Notes under the pieces: model-generated
Database searches by the model: none
Seen by the model: the letters and a program-made list of their open reading frames with translations, nothing else
What the model was told of the DNA's origin: nothing
Source: Sphingobacteriales bacterium 50-39
GTDB lineage: Bacteria > Bacteroidota > Bacteroidia > Chitinophagales > Chitinophagaceae
DNA length: 64,000 nt
Direction of reading: 5' to 3'
Assembly: GCA_001898505.1 (NCBI GenBank)
Contig: MKTZ01000009.1
Coordinates: 310,001 to 374,000 of the forward strand
Made by a program: the position numbers and the translations under genes
In this document: one piece after another, positions 41,813 through 51,044 of the stretch
How the letters are laid out: every line of letters starts with the position of its first letter
Numbering within the stretch: position 1 is the first letter of the stretch

Positions 41813-43009
41813 ATGAACAAAGTATATATCATCGACGCCGTCCGTACTCCAATTGGGAAATATGGAGGTGGTCTTAGCTCTATCCGTCCGGACGACCTGC
41901 TGGCGCATGTGGTAAGACAGCTAATGGCGCGCAATGCGGGAGTCGATCCAGCTGCCATTGAAGATCTTATTGCGGGGGATGCCAACCAGGCCGGTGAGGA
42001 CAACCGGAATGTGGCCCGTATGGCGGCTCTTCTGGCAGGACTTCCCGTATCGGTGGCGGGCAATACGGTGAACAGGCTTTGCGCCTCGGGGCTGCAGGCC
42101 ATTATGGATGCCGCCCGTGCTATCATATGCGGGGAAGGGGAGTTATATATTGCCGGAGGAGTGGAAAGCATGACAAGGGCGCCCTTTGTAATGGGGAAAT
42201 CATCTCACGCCTTTAACAGAAATGCGGAGATATTCGACTCCACTATTGGCTGGAGATTTACAAATAAAAAGCTGGCGGATCAATACTACCCCTATTCCAT
42301 GGGCGAGACGGCGGAGAATGTCGCCCGGCAATGGAAGATCGGGAGAGAGGAGCAGGATGTCTTTGGGCTGGCTTCCCAGGAGAAATATTTTGCTGCGCTG
42401 GCGGCGGGCAAATGGTCGGATGAGATAGCGCCTATTGAAGTGTTGGGAGGTAAGGATGAAAAGATATTTTTCGAGAAGGATGAACAGCCGCGGCAAACTT
42501 CCATGGAGAAGCTGGCAGCGTTGCGACCCGCCTTTGCAAAGGATGGTACGGTGACGGCAGGCAATGCAGCGGGGATCAATGACGGTGCGGCAGCGATGCT
42601 GCTTGCCAGCGAGGGGGCAGTGAAGAAATATGCGCTCAAGCCTGTGGCGCGTGTCGTCAGCATGGCCGTAGCGGGTGTGGACCCGGCGATCATGGGGATT
42701 GGTCCCGTACCTGCAACGCAAAAGGCGTTACAGCGAGCGGGGATTACGGTAAAGGACCTCGACCTGGTGGAGTTGAATGAGGCTTTTGCCGTGCAGGCGC
42801 TGGCCTGTATACGTGATCTGGGATTGGATACGACTAAAATAAACGTCAATGGCGGATCGATTGCTATCGGTCACCCGCTGGGTTGTAGCGGGGTCCGTAT
42901 CTCCACGACGTTGCTGCATGAGATGAAGAGACGGGACGTACGGTATGCGTTGGCGACGATGTGTGTGGGGGTAGGGCAGGGGGCGGCCGTGGTGTATGAG
43001 AAGTTGTGA
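41813..43009 (+). CDS. Acetyl-CoA C-acyltransferase (thiolase)
   Basis: Thiolase of 398 residues that makes or cleaves beta-ketoacyl-CoA. The nucleophile Cys90 is in NRLCASGLQA, the catalytic His354 in AIGHPLGCSG and the second Cys384 in ATMCVGVGQG; all are in place. Length and MNKVYIIDAVRTPIGKYGG opening fit the degradative/PcaF-FadA type. The frame is open from 41783 with a TTG, but the ATG at 41813 matches family starts. No other beta-oxidation gene is nearby, so the pathway cannot be assigned. Confidence 0.95.
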   Translation: MNKVYIIDAVRTPIGKYGGGLSSIRPDDLLAHVVRQLMARNAGVDPAAIEDLIAGDANQAGEDNRNVARMAALLAGLPVSVAGNTVNRLCASGLQAIMDAARAIICGEGELYIAGGVESMTRAPFVMGKSSHAFNRNAEIFDSTIGWRFTNKKLADQYYPYSMGETAENVARQWKIGREEQDVFGLASQEKYFAALAAGKWSDEIAPIEVLGGKDEKIFFEKDEQPRQTSMEKLAALRPAFAKDGTVTAGNAAGINDGAAAMLLASEGAVKKYALKPVARVVSMAVAGVDPAIMGIGPVPATQKALQRAGITVKDLDLVELNEAFAVQALACIRDLGLDTTKINVNGGSIAIGHPLGCSGVRISTTLLHEMKRRDVRYALATMCVGVGQGAAVVYEKL

Positions 43010-43061
43010 CGGCATACGTTAGTGAGGGGTTTGGACGTTTATTATAGGATAAATCTCTTTG

Positions 43062-43574
43062 ATGGAATTCCAGGCACCAACAGTACAGGCCAAAAAGAAC
43101 CCCAAAGCCAGGATCTCCGCCTTTGGAGCGGTCCTGCTGGTGGTGGCTGTTTTCCTGGCGATGGTGGACGGGTACGAAAAATACGCCCTCTGGACTTTTG
43201 GGGCGGCAGTTCTTATCTTCCTGGTAGGTGTTGTCGTAGCAAAGGCTGACCTGACAGATATCGAGGTGTCGAAAACTATCCGGCTCGTAGTGAGCATCGA
43301 AGGGATCAGGATAGGAAGCAGTTTTTTCCCGATGGGACGGGTTCGAAATATTGACTTCAATATAGAGGGATATGCCGGTCTGGCCATTTCAAAACTTTCC
43401 CTTCCCGCGGGCGCCGAGTCGGATGGTATGGAAAATTATTTGCGGTTTGAATATATGGGGCAAGAGCAACGATGTCAATTTTACCTGGGCAACCCTCAAC
43501 ATGTACAGCAGTTAGGGATGTTATTTCAGAGTTTTCAGCAACAGCTTATTCCTTTTGCATCAAATCTTACATGA
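43062..43574 (+). CDS. Small membrane protein, twin A
   Basis: A 170-residue protein with two N-terminal membrane helices (about 20-36 and 45-61) and a beta-rich cytoplasmic-type domain. It is a paralog of the next product: both share VVS/IVS-x-EGIRxGSxFxPM, DFNxExYxGL, SDGM...LRFE and QHVQQL. The helix pair followed by a small beta domain resembles bacterial PH-like membrane proteins, but I cannot assign the family. The start is the ATG at 43062, preceded by a TTG in frame. Its stop overlaps the next ATG (ATGA). Confidence 0.75.
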   Translation: MEFQAPTVQAKKNPKARISAFGAVLLVVAVFLAMVDGYEKYALWTFGAAVLIFLVGVVVAKADLTDIEVSKTIRLVVSIEGIRIGSSFFPMGRVRNIDFNIEGYAGLAISKLSLPAGAESDGMENYLRFEYMGQEQRCQFYLGNPQHVQQLGMLFQSFQQQLIPFASNLT

Positions 43575-44161
43575 CTATGGAGTTCCGCACCAAGATCGTG
43601 ATTTCCCGTAGAAATAAAAGAGCATACATAGCCTATGCCGGTCTCTTTATTGCCGCAGCCTCTTTATTGCTGGTCTTCATCCCTTCGCTCGACAGCTATA
43701 TCCCTTATGTTTTCGGGACGGGTATTGGCGTAGTGGTCATTGGCGCCGTCATCGCAAGAGGCGATGTACGCAGCTATGGATTTTCCGAAGAGGAGCTGAT
43801 CGTCAGTACAGAGGGTATCAGGGTGGGTAGTATATTTTATCCTATGAAGGTGGTGAACGCTATGGATTTCAATGTGGAGGCTTATGACGGCCTGTATGTC
43901 AATGACGGTGCGATGGTATCCGGCAGCAATTCGGACGGGATGACCAACGATCTGAGATTTGAATCGGGCGGCGCTGTGGTCAAATGTGGGTTTTATTTAT
44001 CCGGAAAACAACATGTACAGCAACTGGCCGGTGTCTTCGATACATTTTATCAGCTGCATATACCCTTTGTCGAACGCAATCGGAACAATCGTACCTATAT
44101 GCTCAGAGTGCTGAACGAAAAGGAGCTGGAAGAGTTCAAGCGGAAATATGGATATGCATAA
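43571..44161 (+). CDS. Small membrane protein, twin B
   Basis: A 196-residue paralog of the preceding gene, with two membrane helices (about 20-36 and 42-58) and the same downstream domain (EGIRVGSIFYPM, SDGMTNDLRFESGG, GKQHVQQLAGVF). It has an extra C-terminal helix rich in Glu/Lys/Arg (NEKELEEFKRKYGYA). The ATG overlaps the previous stop by four bases, so the two are translationally coupled and likely form a heteromer. Function unknown. A terminator of the convergent gene follows. Confidence 0.78.
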   Translation: MTMEFRTKIVISRRNKRAYIAYAGLFIAAASLLLVFIPSLDSYIPYVFGTGIGVVVIGAVIARGDVRSYGFSEEELIVSTEGIRVGSIFYPMKVVNAMDFNVEAYDGLYVNDGAMVSGSNSDGMTNDLRFESGGAVVKCGFYLSGKQHVQQLAGVFDTFYQLHIPFVERNRNNRTYMLRVLNEKELEEFKRKYGYA

Positions 44162-44191
44162 AAAATATGCCCGGCCCTGGACGGACCGGGC
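44160..44191 (-). terminator. Terminator of the DUF4836-like gene
   Basis: GCCCGG (44169-44174) pairs with CCGGGC (44186-44191), extended by a bulged CC/GG; A residues at 44160-44165 give a T run on the minus strand. Confidence 0.8.
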
Positions 44192-44197
44192 GATAGA

Positions 44198-45760
44198 TCA
44201 ATGTATCAATTTGAGCAGGCTGCGCAAGCTATTCTCCGAAGCGTCAGCCATCTTTATTTCGAAATTATATTCCGTTTGTCCGTTCTGGTAATTGCCGGCC
44301 GCATATGTCACACGGTCCAGGGCGCTCACAAAGTGCAGCATTTGCTGCGTCTTCTGAGTAGGGTTGGGATTGGAAGCCTTTATCAGATCTGAGATGGCTT
44401 TAATGTCTATCACTATGCTAAAAGCGTTGTTCCTTATGCGGTCATCCACCAGTTTGAGATTGGCGGGGTTATTCGTGCTGAAAAATGCGTCTGTTTGCCC
44501 TTTGGGGCCGATGACCAGCGTATTATCGCGCAGGGTAAAGCCGGCCTTCATTTTTTCCAGCATACCTCCGGTGGAGTCCTTGTTCAGGCCCAACTTGCCG
44601 ATGACCTTCATAAAAGCTCCCATGTCGCCAATGGTGGTGACAAAAAAGACGCTTGGCTTGACCTTGCCGGTATCGGGCATTTGGCTCGGGGCCATAGCTG
44701 CTATCAGGAAATCGCCCTTAAGCGCTTTTGTGAAGTCCTCGAAGGTAAGTCCGTTACGCGCAAGCAAGGAGTCGACCATATGTTTTGTATGGTAATGTTC
44801 CAGTAAGTACGTCAGTTCGGAAGGGGCTATGTGCATATTGAACATTCCCAACATCTCCCGTCCGGGCAGATGTGTGATCAGGTCGGGATTGAGCGGGCGG
44901 CTGTTGAAGATGCTATAGATCCTGGCGGAGTCGGGAGGTACTATCGTAGTCGTGTGGACCGTGATCTTCCCCACGTCGAAGCGAAAGGCCGTCAACGAAT
45001 GCATGTTCGACTGGGGCTTGGGAATATTCATCTTGTCGCCGAATGGATTCTTTTTCTTGCTCATCTCCATCAACTGGGAAAGTAAAGAACCGGGTTTCGT
45101 CCAGGCATGAAAGTCGGCATCGTCGGAGAAGCCATTGATGAAGGTGGCGTCTGTAGTATAGATACTGTTGGTGAATCCTTCGAGGGCGGCCATGCTCTTT
45201 TTGGCGGCGGTAAGGGTGTAATAGGGGGAAGAGGAGCCTGTACTGCCTTTAAAATTTTGAGCATGTTTAGAGGAGTTGCTAATGACGGTGACCACGACCA
45301 TCTTATCGTTCCAGGCAAATGCCATCTTGTCTTTGCCGGCGGCTGAGCCTTTACCGGGAAGTTTGAAGGTGCGGAGGCCCTTCTCTTTGCCCCGGACCAG
45401 CGAAAGCAGCTTACCGGAATCGCTGAGCTGGGCCAATATGGTGATACAGGTGGGGCTGTCGGCATTTTTGCCCAGGTGGCTCGACGCAATGATAAAGCCC
45501 TGGTGAAAGTCGATGCCGGATAAGGAGGGGTCTTTTACATATTTCATCATTTCCTGGTCACCCGCTGACTTGGGAGGAGGTATGAGGCCCGAGATGTCAT
45601 CCCAGCTGACCTTGGAACCAAGAGCGGCAAGGTTGATATGATAGACCTGCTCTGCATCCGGGGGAATGTGACGGAAGAAGGGATTGGTTGTTTGGGCGTT
45701 GAGTACGGCAGTAGATAAAAGTGCTGCCAGCAGGCAACACAGGGATAGGGCTCTTTGCAT
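44198..45760 (-). CDS. Exported protein resembling DUF4836
   Basis: A 520-residue exported protein (signal LSLCCLLAALLSTAVLNA). Its layout, an opening FFRHIPPDAEQVYHINLAAL, long beta-rich body and a late LVIGPKGQTDAFFSTNNPA, matches the Bacteroidota DUF4836 family, whose members are about 500 residues and envelope-associated; function unknown. It has no lipobox Cys of the usual kind. Two dyads lie in its upstream region. It carries its own terminator and is not clearly linked to hisS. Confidence 0.7.
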   Translation of the reverse strand: MQRALSLCCLLAALLSTAVLNAQTTNPFFRHIPPDAEQVYHINLAALGSKVSWDDISGLIPPPKSAGDQEMMKYVKDPSLSGIDFHQGFIIASSHLGKNADSPTCITILAQLSDSGKLLSLVRGKEKGLRTFKLPGKGSAAGKDKMAFAWNDKMVVVTVISNSSKHAQNFKGSTGSSSPYYTLTAAKKSMAALEGFTNSIYTTDATFINGFSDDADFHAWTKPGSLLSQLMEMSKKKNPFGDKMNIPKPQSNMHSLTAFRFDVGKITVHTTTIVPPDSARIYSIFNSRPLNPDLITHLPGREMLGMFNMHIAPSELTYLLEHYHTKHMVDSLLARNGLTFEDFTKALKGDFLIAAMAPSQMPDTGKVKPSVFFVTTIGDMGAFMKVIGKLGLNKDSTGGMLEKMKAGFTLRDNTLVIGPKGQTDAFFSTNNPANLKLVDDRIRNNAFSIVIDIKAISDLIKASNPNPTQKTQQMLHFVSALDRVTYAAGNYQNGQTEYNFEIKMADASENSLRSLLKLIH

Positions 45761-45803
45761 AAGTTTGGTTTATGATGATAGATAAAGATAACGATTGCCG
45801 GAG

Positions 45804-45869
45804 TTTAGGTACTAAAAATCGACTCGCTAATTTAGTTTAAAAATTATCGGATTTTAGTACTACAAGTAC
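45804..45869 (-). promoter_or_regulatory. Two dyads upstream of the DUF4836-like gene
   Basis: TTTAG-gta-CTAAA (45804-45816) and GTACT-aca-AGTAC (45857-45869) are two short perfect dyads in the 218-base gap between hisS and the DUF4836-like gene. A -7-like TATCTTTA is seen on the minus strand at about 45782-45789. Weak evidence for regulation. Confidence 0.3.
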
Positions 45870-45978
45870 GAAAAATAGAGAAAAAATAAACCATTTTCTG
45901 CACCCTCGAAAAGCACTACAATCCGGGCAGGACAGATGGTACTGTACTGCACGTGGCCGTAATCTTTGGCTAAAATCT

Positions 45979-47340
45979 CTAAAAATTTAGACCAGGAAGC
46001 TCTTCGAAACTATATGCCGACTGGCTGCGCGACTCAAGATCCTTCATGGTGACTTTGCGGTTAGCCAGCTCTTCGCTACCCAGGATGACCACATACCGTA
46101 TTCCCTTTTTCTCCGCGTATTTGAACTGCTTGTCGAATTTGGCCTGTTCGTGATAGAGCTCCGAGGGAATGCCTTTGGCGCGCAGCTGCTGCATCAGCCC
46201 GAAAGCAGTGCGGGATTCGGCCTCTCCGAGATTAAAGAAAAGTACCTTGGTACCCGTCTGTACTTCTTCCGGAAAAAGCTTCAACTCCTCCATCACATCG
46301 TAGATGCGGTCGACTCCGAAGGAGATACCTACGCCGGGAATATTGGGTACGCCGAAGAGCCCGGTGAGGTCGTCATAACGCCCGCCGCCGCCGATGCTGC
46401 CCATCTGGACAGTGGTAGCTTTTACCTCGAAAATGGTGCCGGTATAATAGTTTAGCCCGCGGGCCAGGGTGAGGTCCACGACTAGCCCGTTGTCATCATA
46501 TTGAAGAACATATTCCAGTTCGGCAATGCCTTTCAGGCCGGCGTCGTTGCCTGCAAAAAGGGTCTTAAGCTGCTCCAGCTTAGTATGATTGTCCCCGACA
46601 ATGCCTAAATATTGTTCAATTGCAGCAATCTGCCGTCCATCCAAACCACGCTCCGCCAGCTCCGCCTTAACCTTGTCCTGCCCTATCTTATCCAGCTTGT
46701 CGATGGCTACGGTGATATCCGTCATCTTATCCGCCCCCCCACAGACTTCAGCGAGTGCGGCGAGGATCTTCCTATTATTGATACGTATCTCCACAGGTAT
46801 GGCCAGTCTGCGGAAGGCCTCCTTATAAATGCCCGCCAGCTCGACCTCATTGATAAGGGACTGGCTACCGACCACATCGGCATCGCACTGGTAGAACTCG
46901 CGATAGCGGCCTTTCTGGGGACGGTCTGCCCGCCAGACGGGTTGCATCTGGTAACGCTTGAAAGGGAAGCTGAGCTGCCCATGGTTCATAGCTACGTATC
47001 GTGCGAAAGGGATGGTAAGATCATAACGAAGGGCCCTTTCGGTGAGGTCCTTGTCATTTTTCCCTTCCAGGGCCTTTTCAAACGCTTTGCGGGACTTCTC
47101 CCTATTCTTGGGGTCGCCCAGTCCGTTGTTGAGTATCTTGAAGATAAGCTTATCTCCTTCTTCCCCATATTTCCCCATGAGGGTCTCCAGTTGCTCCATC
47201 GCAGGGGTTTCCAGGGGCTGAAAGCCATATAGCTCGAATACGGTGCGGATAGTCTGGAAGATATAGTTTCTCTTACGGACCGTGGCGGGATCGAAGTCAC
47301 GGGTGCCCTGAGGAAGAGATGGTTTAAGGGTGCTGCTCAT
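45979..47340 (-). CDS. hisS: Histidyl-tRNA synthetase
   Basis: Class II aminoacyl-tRNA synthetase, 453 residues, that charges tRNA-His. The order of motifs is complete: N-terminal GTRDFDPATVRKRNYIF, motif 2 (KRYQMQPVWRADRPQKGRYR), the His-specific LARGLNYYTGTIFEV, motif 3 with GGGRYDDL and PGVGISFGVDRI, and a C-terminal anticodon-binding domain (VLFFNLGEAE ... LGSEELANRKV). The ATG overlaps the stop of the phosphatase gene by four bases, so the two form one operon under the phosphatase promoter. Confidence 0.97.
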   Translation of the reverse strand: MSSTLKPSLPQGTRDFDPATVRKRNYIFQTIRTVFELYGFQPLETPAMEQLETLMGKYGEEGDKLIFKILNNGLGDPKNREKSRKAFEKALEGKNDKDLTERALRYDLTIPFARYVAMNHGQLSFPFKRYQMQPVWRADRPQKGRYREFYQCDADVVGSQSLINEVELAGIYKEAFRRLAIPVEIRINNRKILAALAEVCGGADKMTDITVAIDKLDKIGQDKVKAELAERGLDGRQIAAIEQYLGIVGDNHTKLEQLKTLFAGNDAGLKGIAELEYVLQYDDNGLVVDLTLARGLNYYTGTIFEVKATTVQMGSIGGGGRYDDLTGLFGVPNIPGVGISFGVDRIYDVMEELKLFPEEVQTGTKVLFFNLGEAESRTAFGLMQQLRAKGIPSELYHEQAKFDKQFKYAEKKGIRYVVILGSEELANRKVTMKDLESRSQSAYSFEELPGLNF

Positions 47341-47819
47341 ACGTTGGAAGAATATTTTTCGATGATCTTATCGGCGGCGGCATCGATAAGCTTGTACACG
47401 TCATGATATCCGGGTTCGGGACCATACCAGGGGTCGGGAACGTCCTCGTTTCTGCCAGGGTTTAACTCATTTAAGAAGAGTTCTACCTTGGCCGGGTCAT
47501 ACTGGCGGCCCGCGATGCGTCTGATCTGATCCAGGACATCGCCTGCCATGGCATATATTTTATCAAACCGTTGAAAATCATCCGCATTGAATCTTCTGGC
47601 CCGCTGCTGGCTGATGTCGACGCCATTGATCCGGGCCACTTTTTGGGATAGGTGATGGGGGGCTTCGCCGATGTGGTAGCTGGTGGTGCCGGCGCTGTCA
47701 ACTTTCCAGTCGAGGCCGGCTGCCCGGGCCTTCTCCTGCAGAATACCTTCTGCCAGGGGGCTGCGGCAAATATTGCCGAGACAAACCATTAAAAAGGAGG
47801 AGGGCTGTGTTTTTTCCAT
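47337..47819 (-). CDS. Low-molecular-weight protein-tyrosine phosphatase
   Basis: A 160-residue phosphatase. The P loop is CLGNICRS (Cys13, Arg19), matching CX5R, and the general acid Asp is in DVPDPWYG. Length fits the family. LMW phosphatases of bacteria act on tyrosine kinases for polysaccharide export or on arginine phosphate; no kinase gene is nearby, so the target is unknown. It is the first gene of a hisS operon, with its own -7 element and dyad. Confidence 0.95.
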   Translation of the reverse strand: MEKTQPSSFLMVCLGNICRSPLAEGILQEKARAAGLDWKVDSAGTTSYHIGEAPHHLSQKVARINGVDISQQRARRFNADDFQRFDKIYAMAGDVLDQIRRIAGRQYDPAKVELFLNELNPGRNEDVPDPWYGPEPGYHDVYKLIDAAADKIIEKYSSNV

Positions 47820-47824
47820 CGGCG

Positions 47825-47847
47825 CAAAGGTACTGTTAAAAACAGTA
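47825..47847 (-). promoter_or_regulatory. Promoter/operator of the phosphatase-hisS operon
   Basis: On the minus strand a perfect TACCTTTG (47832-47825) ends 5 bases before the ATG at 47819, so the mRNA is likely leaderless. Overlapping its 5' end is the perfect dyad TACTGTT-aaa-AACAGTA (47831-47847), 7-bp arms with a 3-base spacer. Its core is TACT-N9-AGTA. Confidence 0.6.
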
Positions 47848-48039
47848 AAATACGGTGAAGGTGAGGCGGTTGCTTTATGGAAAGGGGCATGTTAAGCATC
47901 CTATCAATAGAAGGTACGGACCTTATATTAAGAACAAATTAATAAGTAATAGACCTTATATAGTGCTCTCTTTTTGAGCTTATTTCCTTAATTTGCCCGA
48001 CCTGTGGACGGACATACGGCGAAAAAACACTGTTTAAAC

Positions 48040-48273
48040 ATGGAAAACGATGCACCTGATGGAAGACGGCGGCGATATGAGTTGAGGAGGTCGATCCTCG
48101 ACTATGGCATGGGTGTGATCATTTTTGGGTTTGGAGTATTTATGTTGCTGGCGCCTAAGCTTGGCTTTAATTTCGTAATAGATGATTTCTTTCGGTATGC
48201 TTTCTCCGGCTTATGGTTATTGTATGGAGGCTGGCGGATATACCGGGGCTATAAAAAAAATTATTATCGTTGA
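48040..48273 (+). CDS. Small two-helix membrane protein
   Basis: A 77-residue protein with a charged N-terminus (MENDAPDGRRRRYELRRS) and two hydrophobic helices (about 24-42 and 51-66), ending in a basic tail. No family is recognised; the size and topology fit small Bacteroidota inner-membrane proteins that precede the PstS/TPR pair. The ATG at 48040 is preferred over an upstream GTG because the peptide before it has no recognisable pattern. The stop overlaps the next start (TGATG), so it is translationally coupled to the PstS-like gene. Confidence 0.75.
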   Translation: MENDAPDGRRRRYELRRSILDYGMGVIIFGFGVFMLLAPKLGFNFVIDDFFRYAFSGLWLLYGGWRIYRGYKKNYYR

Positions 48274-49205
48274 TGCGAGTTCCACTGCGGTACATATATA
48301 ATGGTAAAGGTTTATTAGTAGGACTAGGTCTTTGTCTCCTGCTGGGGGGGTGTGGTAACAATGGGAATTATTCTCCCCAGGAAACGCCTACCGACGGCAC
48401 TTTACGGATCAGTATCGACGAGTCGTTCAAACCCGTCCTGGATACGCAGTTCAAGGTTTTCGAGTCGTCCTATCCCAATGTAAAAGTTCTTGCACAGTAC
48501 AAGCCGGAGGCGCAATGTCTCCGTGACCTGACCACAGATAGTACCCGGATGATCATTGTCACCCGGAAACTGAGTGGGGAAGATGAGAAGTTCTACAAGG
48601 ACAGTTTCCATCTGGTACCTTCCCAGACGTTGCTGGCGTATGATGCCATAGCGGTCATCGTCAATAACAATGCGAAGGATTCGATCTTTGAGATGGATGA
48701 GATACAGGCGATGCTCGACGGGAGGGATACGGTCCATCTGCCTGTTATGGATGGCAGGTCGGCGACGAGTACTGTACGGTATGCCATGGATTCTATTTTA
48801 AAGGGCAAGCCGCTAAGCAAGCGGGTCACGGCCGCCAATTCCAGCGAGGAAGTAATTAAATATGTCGCTGCTACGCCCCGGGCAGTCGGGTTTATTGGCG
48901 TAAACTGGATTGGAGAGGGCGATGCCCAGAACAATCTTTTTCGTCCGGATGTGAAGATAGCGTCGTTGCGATGTGTAAGTTGCAATGGACCGACGTATGT
49001 AAAACCTTATCAGGCAAATATTGCATTGCATCGCTACCCCTTGGTGCGGTCTTTGTATTGTATCCTTAAAGAAAATTTTGCCGGCGTAGGAGGCAACTTC
49101 GCTAACTTCCTGCAGTATGAAAGGGGGCAGTTGATCTTTAGAAAAGCATATTTATGGCCGGCCAATGTAGCTCCTGTGGTACAGCCTGCCCAAATCAGCA
49201 ATTAG
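48273..49205 (+). CDS. PstS-like substrate-binding lipoprotein
   Basis: A 310-residue lipoprotein (signal ending LGLCLLLGGC) of the phosphate-binding PstS-like superfamily, with TLRISIDESFKPVLDTQFKV and a central SSEEVIKYVAATPRAVGFIG. No transporter genes pstCAB are nearby. In Bacteroidota such proteins often lie with exbB/exbD/tonB and a TPR protein; here only the small membrane protein and TPR protein remain. Ligand unknown. Next gene begins 50 bases downstream. Confidence 0.85.
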   Translation: MRVPLRYIYNGKGLLVGLGLCLLLGGCGNNGNYSPQETPTDGTLRISIDESFKPVLDTQFKVFESSYPNVKVLAQYKPEAQCLRDLTTDSTRMIIVTRKLSGEDEKFYKDSFHLVPSQTLLAYDAIAVIVNNNAKDSIFEMDEIQAMLDGRDTVHLPVMDGRSATSTVRYAMDSILKGKPLSKRVTAANSSEEVIKYVAATPRAVGFIGVNWIGEGDAQNNLFRPDVKIASLRCVSCNGPTYVKPYQANIALHRYPLVRSLYCILKENFAGVGGNFANFLQYERGQLIFRKAYLWPANVAPVVQPAQISN

Positions 49206-49255
49206 TTTAAATATCCATAAATTTACATTTCACACATATTAAACAGCTAAAGTAC

Positions 49256-50968
49256 ATGAAGAATAAGATTCGATTAAGCTTACTGGTAGCGGCTCTTACT
49301 GGTCTTTGTGGCGGGGCGATGGCTCAATCAGTAGACCAGGGAAAGAAATTTCTCTATTATCAAAGGTATAAGAGTGCGAAAGACGTATTCGATAAGATAC
49401 TGGCGTCCAATCCCAACAACATCGAAGCCATCTATTGGCAGGGACAGACCCTGCTGGCTATGAAGGATTCGACGGCTGCGGGTGATCTTTATTCCAAGGC
49501 ACTGCAGACCAATGGCAGCGCTCCTTTGCTGCTGGCTGGGATGGGTGAAGTGGAGCTGCATATGGGCAAGACTACGGATGCCCGTCAGCGTTTCGAGACG
49601 GCTATCAGCCTAACGAAGGGGAAAGACATCGATGTATTGAATGCTGTAGCGGACGCCAACATCGACCCCAAGGCAGGTGATGCCGCCTACGCCATCGAAA
49701 AGCTGAATATGGCTACTCAGGTCAAGAAATTCAACGACCCCCGCACTTATACATTGTTAGGGGATGCTTATCGTAAGCTCATCGACGGAGGTAATGCCGT
49801 ACAAAGCTATAACAAGGCGCTGACCATCGATCCCAAATATGCGGAAGCAAAATACAAGATCGGGAAGGTGTACCTGACACAGAATAACAAGGACTATTTC
49901 CTCCCCGCCTTTGAAGAGGCTGTACAGGTGGATCCCGCCTATGCTCCGGCCTGGTTTGAACTGTATTACTTCTACTACTACCATTGGGATCCTGCAAAGG
50001 CAACAGAGGCGCTGCAGAAGTATACGGCTAATGCTGACGCCGGTCCGGATGTAGAAATGATGAATGCTGACTTCCTGGTTGCCAGCGGCAAGTTCCAGGA
50101 TGCCAAGACCAAGGCGCAAGGCATCATTGCTACCTATGGCGAAAAGGTAAACCCCCGTATGTACAAGCAGCTGGCTTATATATGCGATACGCTGGCCGAT
50201 GTGAGCTGCGCTCAGCAAAATATTGCTACTTATTTCCAGAAACAGGACCCTGCTGCTGTCACTGGCGCCGACTATGCGTTGGAAGCCAGCATCAGATCCA
50301 AGGCTCCGGATTCCGCCGGCAAGTCATTGGCTATCGAGAGCTATAAGAAAGCCATCGCCAAAGACACGCTGCCTGATAATAAGGCAAAATTCTTACATGA
50401 TGGTATGGAACTGGCCAAGAAGCTGGGATATAAACAAGGTATAGCGGATCTGGCTGCCATAGATTATGCCAGCAAAAAAGCCCCTAACCAGAACGATGTA
50501 TATAATTGGGGGATCGCCAATTACCAGGCAGGCAACTACAAGACGGCCGATAGCATTTTCTGCGGTGTTTATGAATCCAAATACCCCAATGAGATCTTTG
50601 GCTATCTGTGGTGTGCGCGTAGCAAGATAGCCCAGGAAGATACCGCCAACCCCACGGGGATAGCGTTGGAAGCTTACGACAAGCTGGCTGCCATGTCCCG
50701 TTCGCTGGATTCGACTGCCAAGGCTGCCGGTAGCGGAGATTCTACCAAATACAAAGGCCAGGCGCTGAATGCCTATTTCTACCTGGCAGGTTTTTACAAT
50801 AATAACAAGAAAGACAAGGCTACCGCCCTGATGTATCTGAACAAGGTGCTGGAATTGGACCCGACAAATACGACGGCTCCACAATACATTCAAATGATCA
50901 ACCGCCCGGCAAAACAACCCGCCCGACCCGCGAGTGGGGGAACAACGAAGCCCAAGACGGGTAAGTGA
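49256..50968 (+). CDS. Exported TPR-repeat protein
   Basis: A 570-residue periplasmic protein with a signal peptide (LLVAALTGLCGGAMA) and many TPR units along its length, for example AVQSYNKALTIDPKYAEAKY and ALMYLNKVLELDPTNTTAP. The C-terminus is Pro/Ala/Gly/Lys-rich and flexible. It should act as a scaffold in the periplasm, possibly with the PstS-like lipoprotein upstream. A strong terminator follows, separating it from nuo. Confidence 0.85.
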   Translation: MKNKIRLSLLVAALTGLCGGAMAQSVDQGKKFLYYQRYKSAKDVFDKILASNPNNIEAIYWQGQTLLAMKDSTAAGDLYSKALQTNGSAPLLLAGMGEVELHMGKTTDARQRFETAISLTKGKDIDVLNAVADANIDPKAGDAAYAIEKLNMATQVKKFNDPRTYTLLGDAYRKLIDGGNAVQSYNKALTIDPKYAEAKYKIGKVYLTQNNKDYFLPAFEEAVQVDPAYAPAWFELYYFYYYHWDPAKATEALQKYTANADAGPDVEMMNADFLVASGKFQDAKTKAQGIIATYGEKVNPRMYKQLAYICDTLADVSCAQQNIATYFQKQDPAAVTGADYALEASIRSKAPDSAGKSLAIESYKKAIAKDTLPDNKAKFLHDGMELAKKLGYKQGIADLAAIDYASKKAPNQNDVYNWGIANYQAGNYKTADSIFCGVYESKYPNEIFGYLWCARSKIAQEDTANPTGIALEAYDKLAAMSRSLDSTAKAAGSGDSTKYKGQALNAYFYLAGFYNNNKKDKATALMYLNKVLELDPTNTTAPQYIQMINRPAKQPARPASGGTTKPKTGK

Positions 50969-50993
50969 CGGTAAAAAAGCTGTTTACAACGAT

Positions 50994-51026
50994 AAAAGGG
51001 CCTCATTATTGGGGCCCTTTTTTATT
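50994..51026 (+). terminator. Terminator before the nuo operon
   Basis: AAAAGGGCC (50994-51002) pairs with GGCCCTTTT (51013-51021) with a 10-base loop; Ts continue to 51023. Confidence 0.9.
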
Positions 51027-51044
51027 TTAATTATTCTCAATAAG

